A DNA stretch of 64,000 bases from an uncultured Lachnospiraceae bacterium (GTDB taxonomy: Bacteria > Bacillota > Clostridia > Lachnospirales > Lachnospiraceae), in assembly GCA_934317845.1 (NCBI GenBank), contig CAKRES010000003.1:62001-126000 (forward strand), given 5' to 3'. Shown one piece after another: positions 42,138 through 51,276 of this stretch. The notes under the pieces are model-generated. The model was not told where the DNA came from. It made no database searches and saw nothing but the letters and a program-made list of their open reading frames with translations. The translations under genes and the position numbers were made by a program. How positions within the stretch are numbered: the first letter of the stretch is position 1; each line of letters starts with the position of its first letter.

Positions 42138-42212
42138 ACATTATATCGGGCAGGAAGCTGCCTAACAAGAAAACGTAACAAAAAAAGAAGAACAGATAAA
42201 GGAGATGTTAGT

Positions 42213-44177
42213 ATGGCAAATGCAAAACAGGGAAGTCTTTCGATCAATAGTGAGAATATATTTCCCATTATAAAGAAGTGGTTATATTCCGATCATGACA
42301 TTTTTGTGCGCGAGCTTGTCAGCAATGGTTGTGATGCCGTAACGAAGCTTAAAAAGCTGGACATTATGGGAGAGTTTACCCCGGCGGATGATGAAAAGTA
42401 TCGGATCGATGTGATCGCCAGTTCCAAAGATAAGACATTACAATTTATTGATAACGGTCTTGGTATGACAGCCGAGGAAGTGGATGAGTATATCAACCAG
42501 ATCGCATTTTCCGGTGCGGCTGATTTCTTAGAGAAATATAAAGACAAGACCAACGAAGAACAGATCATCGGGCATTTTGGTCTTGGATTCTATTCTGCTT
42601 TTATGGTAGCAGATAAGGTAACGATCGATACTCTTTCTTATAAGGAGGGGGCAGCTCCGGTTCACTGGGAATGTGAAGATGGTACAGAATATACCATGGA
42701 GGAAGGAAACAAGGAAGGAAGAGGTACAACGATCACCTTATATTTAAATGAGGACAGTGTAGAATTTGCCAATGAATACCGGATCAAGGAAGTGCTGGAC
42801 AAATATTGTTCATTCATGCCGGTCGAGATTTATTTCACTAATGCAGACGAAGTGCTGGATACCGAAGAGGATGACGAAGTGATCGATGCCGAGGCAGAAG
42901 AAGTCACAGAAGAAAACGAAGAACAGAGCAGCGAGGAAAACAAGGACGGCGGAGAAACCGAGGAAAAACCAAAGAAGGAAGCACCAAAGCCGATCAACGA
43001 AACGGCTCCTCTCTGGACGAAACATCCAAATGACTGTACCGAGGAAGAATATAAAGATTTCTATCGCAATGTGTTCCATGACTTTAAAGAGCCATTGTTC
43101 TGGATCCATCTGAATATGGACTATCCATTTAATTTAAAAGGAATCCTTTACTTCCCGAAATTAAATAACGAGTATGATACCTTAGAGGGAACGATCAAGC
43201 TTTACAACAATCAGGTATTTATAGCAGATAATATCAAGGAAGTGATTCCGGAATTTTTAATGCTGTTAAAGGGTGTCATTGATTGTCCGGATCTTCCGCT
43301 TAACGTATCCAGAAGCGCATTGCAAAATGACGGATTTGTAAAGAAGATCAGTGATTATATCACAAAGAAGGTGGCAGACAAGTTAGCCGGTATGTGCAAG
43401 ACAGAAAAGGAAGAGTATGAGAAATACTGGGATGATCTGGCTCCATTTATCAAGTTTGGCTGCCTTAAGGATGATAAATTCAATGAGAAGATGAGTGACT
43501 ACATTCTTTATAAGAACATCAAAGGCAAGTATCTGACTCTGCCGGAATACTTAGAAGCCGGAAAAGAAAAGTACGAGAACAAAGTATTTTATATTACAAA
43601 TGAGCAGGAGCAGGCTTCCTATATCAAGATGTTTGAGGATGAAGGAATGGATGCGGTAATCTTAAATCACAACATTGATAACCCATTTATCACGCATTTA
43701 GAGCAGAAGAATACCAATGTCAAATTCCTTCGTATTGATGCCGACATTGAAAGCTTCAAGGAGGAGATTCCGGAAGAGGAATTAAAGGAAACGACTGACA
43801 CCCTGTCTAAGCTGTTCCAGAAGGTACTTGGAAATGACAAGCTGGATGTCAAAGTAGAAAAATTAAAGGACAGCAGTGTATCTGCTATGCTTACCGTATC
43901 AGAGGAATCCCGCCGTATGCAGGAAATGATGAAGGCATATGGTATGGCTGGCATGGACCCGGCTATGTTTGGTGCACAGGGTGGTGAAACACTTGTATTA
44001 AATGCCAACAATGCATTGGTGCAGTATGTCTTAGAGCATCAGGAAGGTGAAAATACAGACCTGATCTGTAAGCAACTTTATGATCTGGCAACGATCAGCA
44101 ATCATCCGCTTAGTGCAGATGCTATGACAGCATTTATTGCGCGAAGCAATCAGATCTTAGAGGTATTGACGAAATAA
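42213..44177 (+). CDS. htpG: Molecular chaperone HtpG (Hsp90 family)
   Basis: ATP-dependent cytoplasmic chaperone of 654 residues. The GHKL ATPase domain has LVSNGCDAVTKL (catalytic Glu, Asn and Asp in E-L-V-S-N-x-x-D), DNGLGMT and GHFGLGFYSAFMV. The middle domain has the ATP-contacting Arg in LPLNVSRSALQ. A ~50-residue very acidic insertion (residues ~205-255, rich in Glu) separates them, as in several clostridial HtpG proteins. The C-terminal dimer domain is present. CIRCE upstream indicates heat control by HrcA. Confidence 0.97.
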   Translation: MANAKQGSLSINSENIFPIIKKWLYSDHDIFVRELVSNGCDAVTKLKKLDIMGEFTPADDEKYRIDVIASSKDKTLQFIDNGLGMTAEEVDEYINQIAFSGAADFLEKYKDKTNEEQIIGHFGLGFYSAFMVADKVTIDTLSYKEGAAPVHWECEDGTEYTMEEGNKEGRGTTITLYLNEDSVEFANEYRIKEVLDKYCSFMPVEIYFTNADEVLDTEEDDEVIDAEAEEVTEENEEQSSEENKDGGETEEKPKKEAPKPINETAPLWTKHPNDCTEEEYKDFYRNVFHDFKEPLFWIHLNMDYPFNLKGILYFPKLNNEYDTLEGTIKLYNNQVFIADNIKEVIPEFLMLLKGVIDCPDLPLNVSRSALQNDGFVKKISDYITKKVADKLAGMCKTEKEEYEKYWDDLAPFIKFGCLKDDKFNEKMSDYILYKNIKGKYLTLPEYLEAGKEKYENKVFYITNEQEQASYIKMFEDEGMDAVILNHNIDNPFITHLEQKNTNVKFLRIDADIESFKEEIPEEELKETTDTLSKLFQKVLGNDKLDVKVEKLKDSSVSAMLTVSEESRRMQEMMKAYGMAGMDPAMFGAQGGETLVLNANNALVQYVLEHQEGENTDLICKQLYDLATISNHPLSADAMTAFIARSNQILEVLTK

Positions 44178-44200
44178 AATATGCTTTTATAATAAAGCTA

Positions 44201-44236
44201 AAAAACGCAGTGGTCAGGAATGATCGCTGCGTTTTT
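44201..44236 (+). terminator. Intrinsic terminator after htpG
   Basis: AAAAACGCAG (44201-44210) pairs with CTGCGTTTTT (44227-44236) around a loop with a short inner GATC pairing. Confidence 0.9.
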
Positions 44237-44240
44237 AACA

Positions 44241-44270
44241 TTGACAAAAAAACAGCTTTTATCGTAAAGT
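44241..44270 (+). promoter_or_regulatory. Likely promoter of the Gx transporter gene
   Basis: TTGACA (44241-44246), an 18-base spacer, TAAAGT (44265-44270), directly after the htpG terminator. Confidence 0.55.
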
Positions 44271-44304
44271 AGGAAAAGACAACAGTTGGCAGGGAGGCAT
44301 ACCT

Positions 44305-44829
44305 ATGCAGAAAAAACAACCAATGGCAGGGGCACGTGTGGCTTATGTGGGCGTTATGATCGCTCTTGCTATGATCCTAAGCTATTTGGAAAGCTTTGTA
44401 CCGCTCCCTATCGGAATCCCCGGAGTGAAACTTGGAATCGCCAATTTAGTCGTGCTGGTAACACTGGGATTTCTTTCGTATAAAGAAGTGGCAGCTATTG
44501 ATCTGCTTCGCATTGTGCTTTCCGGCATATTATTTGGAAGCGGATTATCTCTGGCATATAGCTTATCCGGCGGGATCCTGAGCCTGATCCTTATGCTGCT
44601 GCTTGATAAGAGCCGGCGGTTTTCGTTGGCTGGGATCAGCATTGCCGGTGGGGTAAGTCACAATATCGGACAGATCATTATGGCGGCACTGCTGCTTGAA
44701 AACAAGCAGATCCTTTCGTACCTTCCGGTGCTTCTGATCGCCGGACTGGTAACGGGATTGATCAATGGTGCGGTGGCACTTCCGGTTACCAGGATCATTC
44801 ATAAAAATTATGGAAACAACTTGGAATAA
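44305..44829 (+). CDS. Gx transporter family protein (heptaprenyl diphosphate synthase component I-like)
   Basis: This is a 174-residue membrane protein with about five helices and repeated Gly-rich segments (PIGIPGVKLGIANLVVLVTL, SLAYSLSGGILSLILMLLL, GISIAGGVSHNIGQIIMAAL). The annotation 'heptaprenyl diphosphate synthase component I' is traditional; the fold is an ECF/Gx-type small-molecule transporter. In relatives it is usually directly downstream of a NusG_II gene, which here is at 19231. The start follows GGGAGG. Confidence 0.9.
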   Translation: MQKKQPMAGARVAYVGVMIALAMILSYLESFVPLPIGIPGVKLGIANLVVLVTLGFLSYKEVAAIDLLRIVLSGILFGSGLSLAYSLSGGILSLILMLLLDKSRRFSLAGISIAGGVSHNIGQIIMAALLLENKQILSYLPVLLIAGLVTGLINGAVALPVTRIIHKNYGNNLE

Positions 44830-44878
44830 AACAGGATAAAATGGCAACAACAAAAGAAAACAGAAAGGAAATGGAGAA

Positions 44879-45775
44879 ATGGAGCAGTATTATGAGACAC
44901 CCAAAGGAAGACTTTCCTATGTGATCAAAGAAAATTATGCTACGATCACCAGTTATCAGGGGGAGGATGAAGTGGTGATCATTCCGCCATTGCTTAGTGA
45001 CGTTTTCGTAGAGCGGATTGGGAAAAAGGCATTTATGAATAACAAATGGATTCAAAAGATTGTGCTGCCGGATACGATCACCGAAATTTACGAATGGGCA
45101 TTTGCATATTGTGCAATGTTAGAAGAAGTGGAGTTCCCTGGAAAAGCGATCGCCATTTCCAAAGGTATATTTTTAGGAGATGTAAGACTAGTAAAAGTTG
45201 CGGTCCGGGATGATGCAGCAGATACATTGAAAGAGGATCGTGCAAGATTATTGGCTGCTCTGCCGTCGTTATCCGATAGTGAGTATCTGTTTGCCATGGA
45301 GGAAGCCGGAACAAAGGAATGGTTTTTACGGTATGATGAACGGATCAAAAAGTTTTTAGAAGAAGACGATGTACATGGATATACACAAATGATTCTCTGT
45401 GGGGAGGAAGATCTGAATTGCAGTCTGGAATTGTTTGTGGAGGAGAAGCGTAAGAAAAAGGCAAGATTTTGTTTTCTAAGATTGCTGCATGATTCGGGGT
45501 TAGCACCCTCCTATCGAAAAACATTAGAGCAATATCTGATGTCACACGTAGTCGGAAGTCCGTCTATGGAGGCATGGCTGGTCTTGCGGGAAGAAAAGGG
45601 ACACTGTAAAGAATACTATGAACTCTATGAGCGGCTGGGAGGAATTACAGCAGATAATTATGAAGCAACGATTTCTGATCTTAAGGATAAGCATCCGGAG
45701 ATGAAAGCATATTTTATAAGAAAGCATACCGAGCAGGTGTGTGAGCAGGACGCCTTTGATGCGTTTTCATTATAG
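44879..45775 (+). CDS. Cytoplasmic leucine-rich-repeat protein with helical C-terminal domain
   Basis: This is a 298-residue protein without a signal peptide. Residues ~25-105 form BspA-type LRR_5 repeats (VERIGKKAFMNNKWIQKIVL and PDTITEIYEWAFAYCAMLEE). The remainder is charged and helical (KEWFLRYDERIKKFLEEDDV; LREEKGHCKEYYELYERLGG), resembling a stack of helical repeats. Similar proteins are frequent in Lachnospiraceae and uncharacterised. It may be in an operon with the Gx transporter (50-base gap). A strong bidirectional terminator follows. Confidence 0.75.
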   Translation: MEQYYETPKGRLSYVIKENYATITSYQGEDEVVIIPPLLSDVFVERIGKKAFMNNKWIQKIVLPDTITEIYEWAFAYCAMLEEVEFPGKAIAISKGIFLGDVRLVKVAVRDDAADTLKEDRARLLAALPSLSDSEYLFAMEEAGTKEWFLRYDERIKKFLEEDDVHGYTQMILCGEEDLNCSLELFVEEKRKKKARFCFLRLLHDSGLAPSYRKTLEQYLMSHVVGSPSMEAWLVLREEKGHCKEYYELYERLGGITADNYEATISDLKDKHPEMKAYFIRKHTEQVCEQDAFDAFSL

Positions 45776-45783
45776 AAAGAAGA

Positions 45784-45836
45784 ATGGAGATTATGGAATA
45801 TCACGTATGGATATTTCATAATCTCCATTTTTTTTG
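45784..45836. terminator. Bidirectional terminator between the LRR gene and potD
   Basis: ATGGAGATTATGGAATATC (45784-45802) pairs with GATATTTCATAATCTCCAT (45810-45828), one mismatch, followed by a T-run. Confidence 0.93.
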
Positions 45837-45862
45837 TAAGAGGATTGAAGTGGCAATAGATG

Positions 45863-47275
45863 CTACTTTGAAAACGGACGATAGCACCGCACATTGATCC
45901 ACATCTGGTTTAATCGTTTGGTTGTTTCGGGTCCAAAGTATTCCATGATCGTACAACGGTTTAATACATCCTCCGGTGGATACATGGCAAAGAGCTGGCG
46001 TTTTTCCTGATCCTTTGTTGTGGTGATCGAAGTGCCTTTTTTTCCGAAGAAAGAGCTGACATCATAGTCGATCGTATCCGTATCATCTTCTTCTGCTTCA
46101 TAACACCATTTGGCATAATTTAATATAGTATCATCCTCGCCGGCGATCACGGAAGTATAGCCGATATAGTCCATGTTTCGTACCACGTTGTCAGGGCGGG
46201 AAATAAAGTTCATAAAGGCTTCACATGCCTTTCTTTTTTCCTTTGTCATTGAATTGTTTTTCAGCATGACCCAGCCGTCAAACCAGAGATTAGAACATTC
46301 CTGTGGTACAGAATAACAAAGGGTCAGACCATCCTCCTCTGCCTGATCCAGGGAGTAGGTGGCATCTCCGGACCACTGCAGATTGGCAACGACCTTGCCG
46401 GTCACCATATCTGATTTACCGCTATCTGTTTCAAAGGAATAAAAATTATCTTTTCCTTTTTGCAAAAGCTGTTCGATCGCTGCGATCGTATCTTTCGAGG
46501 CGTCATTCATTTCCTTTTGAAGGGTGGCAGGATATTCCTCTTTGAGCTGTTCTTCCTGTGTCAGATCACTGCCCCAATAAGGAGATGCCTGAAGACTTAA
46601 AAGATCGTCCGATTTATAAATTCCCATTGCTGCAAAATAGGCATCTCTTACGTTATCCTTCATTGTTACCTGACGCTTGAATTTTGGATCAAGCAGAAGC
46701 TTCCAGCTGCTGGCTTCTTCTTCCGTGACTTTTTCCGGGTTATACACAATGCCGGTATTTCCCCACATATAGCCTGCGGCATAAGAGGAGAGCGGCTCAT
46801 TTTCAATCGTGATCGTGTTGAATTTGTCTTTAATATAAGAAGAGACCCCACGGGAATAATAATTTTCTTTTTTGGACGTATCAAAAAAATCATCGGAGAG
46901 CTTTAACAGCTTCTGCTCTGTCATGAGCTTCATGATCATGTATTCAGAAGGACATACCAGATCAAATTCATCCCCTAAAGTAAGCTGGTTATAAAGTTCT
47001 TCATTTGTTCCAAAACAGGAGTATTCGACATGGATCGTTTTTCCGTAGGTCTTTTTATACCATGCCGTAAAATCATCAATCATATTGTTTTTTCCAATAA
47101 TATCTCCATTTTCAAGGGAAATGGTATCTTCTTTATCCCAGTCGCCTTCATCAATGTATTCTTCCCAGTTGCAGATGCGAAGGGTGAGGACATCATCCTT
47201 TTTGTGATCTGTTCCACATCCGGGTACTATTGCGAGAAGTCCCATCAGAAAGAGGAGTGTCAGTATTCGTTTCAT
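45863..47275 (-). CDS. potD: Spermidine/putrescine ABC transporter substrate-binding lipoprotein
   Basis: This is a 470-residue polyamine-binding protein. The signal peptide ends in IVPGC (Cys ~20), an acceptable lipobox. Family motifs: RICNWEEYIDE, EYSCFGTNEELYNQL, DLVCPSEYMIMKLMTEQKLL, GNTGIVYNPEKV and NLQWSGDATYSLDQAEED. It is over 100 residues longer than E. coli PotD; a ~30-residue insert follows the first strand and another lies around residues 230-270. It overlaps potC by 4 bases and is last in the operon. Confidence 0.94.
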   Translation of the reverse strand: MKRILTLLFLMGLLAIVPGCGTDHKKDDVLTLRICNWEEYIDEGDWDKEDTISLENGDIIGKNNMIDDFTAWYKKTYGKTIHVEYSCFGTNEELYNQLTLGDEFDLVCPSEYMIMKLMTEQKLLKLSDDFFDTSKKENYYSRGVSSYIKDKFNTITIENEPLSSYAAGYMWGNTGIVYNPEKVTEEEASSWKLLLDPKFKRQVTMKDNVRDAYFAAMGIYKSDDLLSLQASPYWGSDLTQEEQLKEEYPATLQKEMNDASKDTIAAIEQLLQKGKDNFYSFETDSGKSDMVTGKVVANLQWSGDATYSLDQAEEDGLTLCYSVPQECSNLWFDGWVMLKNNSMTKEKRKACEAFMNFISRPDNVVRNMDYIGYTSVIAGEDDTILNYAKWCYEAEEDDTDTIDYDVSSFFGKKGTSITTTKDQEKRQLFAMYPPEDVLNRCTIMEYFGPETTKRLNQMWINVRCYRPFSK

Positions 47276-48066
47276 TGATTTTCATCCTCCTTTGTGCTGC
47301 ATAAATTCATGATGACCACAGCTGCTACGACGAGGAAAAAGATCACAGTGGACAATGCCCAGAGTGCCGTTTTTATTTCTGTCTGTGCTCCTTTGGTCGC
47401 GTTGACAACATAGGTACTGATCGTGTCAAAGGTCGCCGGTTTTAAATAGGTTGCAACAAAGTAATCATCAAGGGAAAGGGTGATCGCCAGTACAAAACCG
47501 GACAGGATTCCCGGTAAAATATTTGGCAGGATGACTTTAAAAAGTGCCTGCCATGGGGTGGCTCCAAGATCCAAAGCAGCCTCGTAATAATGGGCGTCCA
47601 TCTGTTTGAGCTTCGGGATCACGGACAGATAAACAAATGGAGCAGAAAGCACCGTATGTCCGATCAGCAAAGGCAGATAGGTATCTTTTCGGATGCCAAA
47701 TACGATGACCAGCATGATACATAAGGAAAATCCGGTTACGACATCTGCGTTGATGACGGGGATCTGGTTTAAGGTATCCATGGTTGTTTTTGCTGCTTTT
47801 TTGCTGTAAAAGGAGCCGATTGCTCCAAGCGTGCCAAACAGCGTGGCAAGCAGTGCGGAACCAAATGCCAGAAGAAGTGTTCCCTCGATCATCGAAAGCA
47901 GATCCGGTGTTGTAAACAGCACGACATAATTATGCAGGGAAAACTGCCGGATCGCGCCGATCGTTGTGGAGCTTGTAAAACTGTAAATTGCAAGAACAAA
48001 GATCGGAAGATATAAAAACAACAGCCCGATGCCAAGAAGGACTATTTTAAATATGTTCTTTTTCAT
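47272..48066 (-). CDS. potC: Spermidine/putrescine ABC transporter permease
   Basis: This is a 264-residue inner-membrane permease with six helices. The cytoplasmic EAA loop YYEAALDLGATPWQALFKVILP contacts PotA. The N-terminus has YLPIFVLAIYSFTSS, typical of PotC. It forms a heterodimer with PotB. The start overlaps the potB stop by one base and the stop overlaps the potD start, showing tight coupling. Confidence 0.96.
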   Translation of the reverse strand: MKKNIFKIVLLGIGLLFLYLPIFVLAIYSFTSSTTIGAIRQFSLHNYVVLFTTPDLLSMIEGTLLLAFGSALLATLFGTLGAIGSFYSKKAAKTTMDTLNQIPVINADVVTGFSLCIMLVIVFGIRKDTYLPLLIGHTVLSAPFVYLSVIPKLKQMDAHYYEAALDLGATPWQALFKVILPNILPGILSGFVLAITLSLDDYFVATYLKPATFDTISTYVVNATKGAQTEIKTALWALSTVIFFLVVAAVVIMNLCSTKEDENQ

Positions 48067-48857
48067 TACAGGATCGCCCCCTTCGCTCCATTATTTTCTT
48101 CTCCAAACTGGTTGGTGAGTACGGTAACAATGAAAATGATAAACAGCAGTACCAGTGAGATCAAAGAGCCGTTGTGCCAGTCGTAGGCACTAAAGTAGCT
48201 TCCGATCAGACTTCCCATAATGTAGGTGCTGTTATAGAGCATATCCAGTACAACGTAGTTTGTCATTGCCGGAAGAAATACCATTGTCACACCGCTTAAA
48301 ATGCCCGGGACGGAAAGCGGCAGGATGACTTTAAAAAAGGTGCTGACGGTTCCTGCGCCAAGGTCTGCCGCCGCTTCTATAAGGCTTTTGTCCAGTTTTT
48401 CCAAAGTTGTATAAAGCGGCAGGATCATAAACGGAAGAAAATCATAGGTCATGCCGATCACGGTATTAAAAAATGGATGATAGGCAAGATTTCCTTCCAG
48501 AGCGGTTAAGATCTCTTTTAATGCTGTGATACGAAGGGTGAAATTGATCCACATCGGAAGCACAAATAAAAGTAAAAGGATATGCTTCTTTTTGGTCTTC
48601 AGGCTTGCCAGACAAAAGGCGATCGGATAAGCCAAAAGCAGACAGACTACCGTGACACTTACAGCGATCATCGTGCTGTAGAGCAGTGTGCCGAGGGTGT
48701 TGGGGCTGGTAAAAAATCCGGTCAGGTTAGATAAGGTAAATTGTCCGCTCCCATTTGTAAAGGCATAATATAGAATGACAAGCAGTGGGGCTGCTACAAA
48801 AAAGAGCAGGAATAAAAAATAGGGAATCCCCAGTTTTTTTCTGGAAAAATGAAACAT
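48066..48857 (-). CDS. potB: Spermidine/putrescine ABC transporter permease
   Basis: This is a 263-residue permease with six helices. The EAA loop is SLIEAAADLGAGTVSTFFKV and LPLSVPGILSGVTMVFLPAM follows. The N-terminal segment PYFLFLLFFVAAPLLVILYYAF matches PotB. It is 13 bases downstream of potA, behind AAAGGAGGCAG. Confidence 0.96.
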   Translation of the reverse strand: MFHFSRKKLGIPYFLFLLFFVAAPLLVILYYAFTNGSGQFTLSNLTGFFTSPNTLGTLLYSTMIAVSVTVVCLLLAYPIAFCLASLKTKKKHILLLLFVLPMWINFTLRITALKEILTALEGNLAYHPFFNTVIGMTYDFLPFMILPLYTTLEKLDKSLIEAAADLGAGTVSTFFKVILPLSVPGILSGVTMVFLPAMTNYVVLDMLYNSTYIMGSLIGSYFSAYDWHNGSLISLVLLFIIFIVTVLTNQFGEENNGAKGAIL

Positions 48858-48870
48858 GATGCTGCCTCCT

Positions 48871-50307
48871 TTATGCGTCTTCTAATGGATGGATCTCAAG
48901 CTGCTCTTTGTCAATGACAATGCTGACCTGATCGTGTTCGTTCCACAGATCCTCATCGATGATCGTAAAGTCGCAGCCGGATTCCGTACGTACCTTGAAA
49001 CGATAGTGGTCACCAACGTAGACAAAGGATACGACTTCACCGATCGTGCCGCCCTTTTCAAGATCGTCACTCATTTCAATGGCAGAAAGCGGAATATCGA
49101 CGGAAACCGGGAGATCGGTTAAATGGATCCGTTCGCCGTCCTTAGAGAACAGATGGCTTCCGTCATGGGTAGAGCCTTCATAAAGCTGTGTTACATCGCA
49201 GGCAAATTCACCGTCGGCAAACAGAACCGTATGGTGCTTCGAGATCACTCCGGTGAAGTGGTTGAGTGTTCGTTTTGCGGCAATGACATGAATCCCATCC
49301 GGTTCGATCAGCATTCCGACACTGCTTCCGACGGTTGCAGCTTTGGTGCTCTTTGCCACGATCTCATTTCCGTCGGCTTCAATGATGATCTCATAGTGAA
49401 TTCCTTTGAAGATGCAGGAGCGTACTACACCACGTAGCTGGCCGTCTTCCGGTTTAACAAGCAGTACATCCTCCGGACGGACAACCACGTCTGTATGAGT
49501 TTCCACCGGAAGATCATCTACACAGGTAAATTTTGTGTTGCAAAAGGATACGGTGAGCGGTCCGCTCATGATCCCATTGAAAATATTACTGTCTCCGATG
49601 AAGTCAGCAACAAACACATTGCTTGGTTCGTTGTAGATCTCTTCGGCAGTTCCCACCTGTTGGATATAGCCGTCGGACATGACAACGATCTTATCTGACA
49701 TTGTGATCGCTTCCTCCTGATCATGCGTCACATAAATAAAAGTAATGCCAAGCTTTTCGTGCATATCTTTTAATTCCAGCTGCATTTCCTGACGCATTTT
49801 CAGATCCAATGCGCCAAGTGGCTCGTCGAGCAGCAGGATCTCCGGTTCGTTTACGATCGCTCGTGCAATAGCGATACGCTGCTGTTGTCCGCCGGACAAT
49901 GTGGAGATGGAACGCTTCTGCATCCCGGCAAGATCCACGATCTTTAATACGCGTTCAACTTTTGCGTCGATCGCGTCTTTGGACAGTTTCTTTAATTTCA
50001 GCCCGAAGGCAATATTATCTCTGATATTTAAATGAGGAAACAGCGCATATTTTTGAAACACTGTGTTGATCGGTCGTTTATTAGGAGGCAGCTCACTGAT
50101 ATCTTTGCCATGCAGCAGGATCTCACCGGAACTTGGCAGCTCAAAACCTGCGATCATACGCAGCGTTGTGGTCTTTCCACAGCCGGACGGTCCTAAAAAT
50201 GTGACAAATTCTCCTTTTTTGATCTCTAAATTAAAGTCTTCTACGACGTTTCGGATTCCGTCATAGCTTTTCATGATGTGTTTTAATTCAATAATATTGT
50301 TGTTCAC
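48871..50307 (-). CDS. potA: Spermidine/putrescine ABC transporter ATP-binding protein, long form
   Basis: ATPase driving polyamine import. The protein is 478 residues against about 370 in E. coli. Walker A GPSGCGKTTTL, the signature LSGGQQQRIAIARAI and Walker B ILLLDEPLGALD are followed by a C-terminal region with two TOBE-type barrels (residues ~240-350 and ~360-470), a duplication that accounts for the extra length. It starts at GTG behind GAAGGAGGAAA. It heads the potABCD operon. Confidence 0.96.
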   Translation of the reverse strand: MNNNIIELKHIMKSYDGIRNVVEDFNLEIKKGEFVTFLGPSGCGKTTTLRMIAGFELPSSGEILLHGKDISELPPNKRPINTVFQKYALFPHLNIRDNIAFGLKLKKLSKDAIDAKVERVLKIVDLAGMQKRSISTLSGGQQQRIAIARAIVNEPEILLLDEPLGALDLKMRQEMQLELKDMHEKLGITFIYVTHDQEEAITMSDKIVVMSDGYIQQVGTAEEIYNEPSNVFVADFIGDSNIFNGIMSGPLTVSFCNTKFTCVDDLPVETHTDVVVRPEDVLLVKPEDGQLRGVVRSCIFKGIHYEIIIEADGNEIVAKSTKAATVGSSVGMLIEPDGIHVIAAKRTLNHFTGVISKHHTVLFADGEFACDVTQLYEGSTHDGSHLFSKDGERIHLTDLPVSVDIPLSAIEMSDDLEKGGTIGEVVSFVYVGDHYRFKVRTESGCDFTIIDEDLWNEHDQVSIVIDKEQLEIHPLEDA

Positions 50308-50349
50308 GCAGTGTTTCCTCCTTCATGTTTCGCATATGATCCATTTTTC

Positions 50350-50378
50350 TTTATAGCTCAAAATGTGGCAAAATGCAA
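50350..50378 (-). promoter_or_regulatory. Promoter of potABCD
   Basis: On the minus strand TTGCAT (50378-50373), a 17-base spacer, TATAAA (50355-50350), 43 bases upstream of the potA start codon. It diverges from the lar operon. Confidence 0.75.
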
Positions 50379-50517
50379 TATAAAAATCTATGGAGAAATG
50401 GATTTTACCAGCATTTTACCTGACCTTTTTTATTTGGAAGGATTCTTTCTACAATTTCTTAAAAAAATGGGGTATACTGTACGAATAGAACGGGTAAGAG
50501 AAAAGGGTGAGATTACC

Positions 50518-51276
50518 ATGCAGATAGATGTGATATTGGAACAGGTGAAAAATGGGACACTGTCCATAGAGGCAGCAAAGAACGCGATCGGGAGAGAGCC
50601 GTACGAGGAGCTTGGTTTTGCAAAGCTCGATGTGAGCCGGCCGCTGCGGCAGGGCGTAGCGGAGGTTGTGTTTTGCAGCGGAAAAGAGGAGGAACATCTG
50701 GTTGAAATCTTTCGCCGTCTTTACGCGAAAGAGGGGCGTGTGCTTGGAACAAGAGCAGACAGTGTGCAGTATGAGCAATTAAAAAAAGAATTTCCCGAAC
50801 TTTCCTATGATCCGGCATCTCATATAGTGAAGCTGGATCAAAAGCCTCTGGAACAAAAGGGAAGAATTGCGGTATGTACAGCGGGAACGGCTGATTTTGG
50901 TGTGGCAGAAGAAGCAGCACAGACGGCGGAATTTTTAGGAAATAAGGTTGACCGGATCTATGATGTGGGGGTCAGCGGACTGCACCGGCTGCTTGTGAAA
51001 CTGCCTGAAATACAGAAAGCCAATTGTATCATTGCCGTGGCCGGCATGGAAGGGGCACTGGCAAGTGTGATCGGTGGACTGGTGAGCAGTCCGGTGATCG
51101 CCGTGCCGACCTCGGTTGGCTATGGAGCTAATTTTGGTGGTGTGTCTGCACTGCTTACCATGCTTAATTCCTGTGCCAATGGAGTGAGTGTCGTGAATAT
51201 TGATAATGGGTTTGGAGCAGGATACAGTGCTTCTTCGATCAATCAGCTTGTCGTAAAGAAGGAGGAAAAATCGTGA
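50518..51276 (+). CDS. larB: Nickel-pincer cofactor biosynthesis protein LarB
   Basis: Carboxylates and hydrolyses nicotinic acid adenine dinucleotide to the pyridinium biscarboxylate mononucleotide, the first step of nickel-pincer cofactor synthesis. The protein is 252 residues. The C-terminal AIR-carboxylase-like domain shows CTAGTADFGVAEEAA, IAVAGMEGALASVIGGLV and AVPTSVGYGANFGGVSALL; the N-terminal half contains LDVSRPLRQGVAEVVFCSGK. The start at 50518 lies behind AAGGGTGAG; an upstream reading to 50311 has no support. It overlaps larC by 4 bases. Confidence 0.95.
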   Translation: MQIDVILEQVKNGTLSIEAAKNAIGREPYEELGFAKLDVSRPLRQGVAEVVFCSGKEEEHLVEIFRRLYAKEGRVLGTRADSVQYEQLKKEFPELSYDPASHIVKLDQKPLEQKGRIAVCTAGTADFGVAEEAAQTAEFLGNKVDRIYDVGVSGLHRLLVKLPEIQKANCIIAVAGMEGALASVIGGLVSSPVIAVPTSVGYGANFGGVSALLTMLNSCANGVSVVNIDNGFGAGYSASSINQLVVKKEEKS

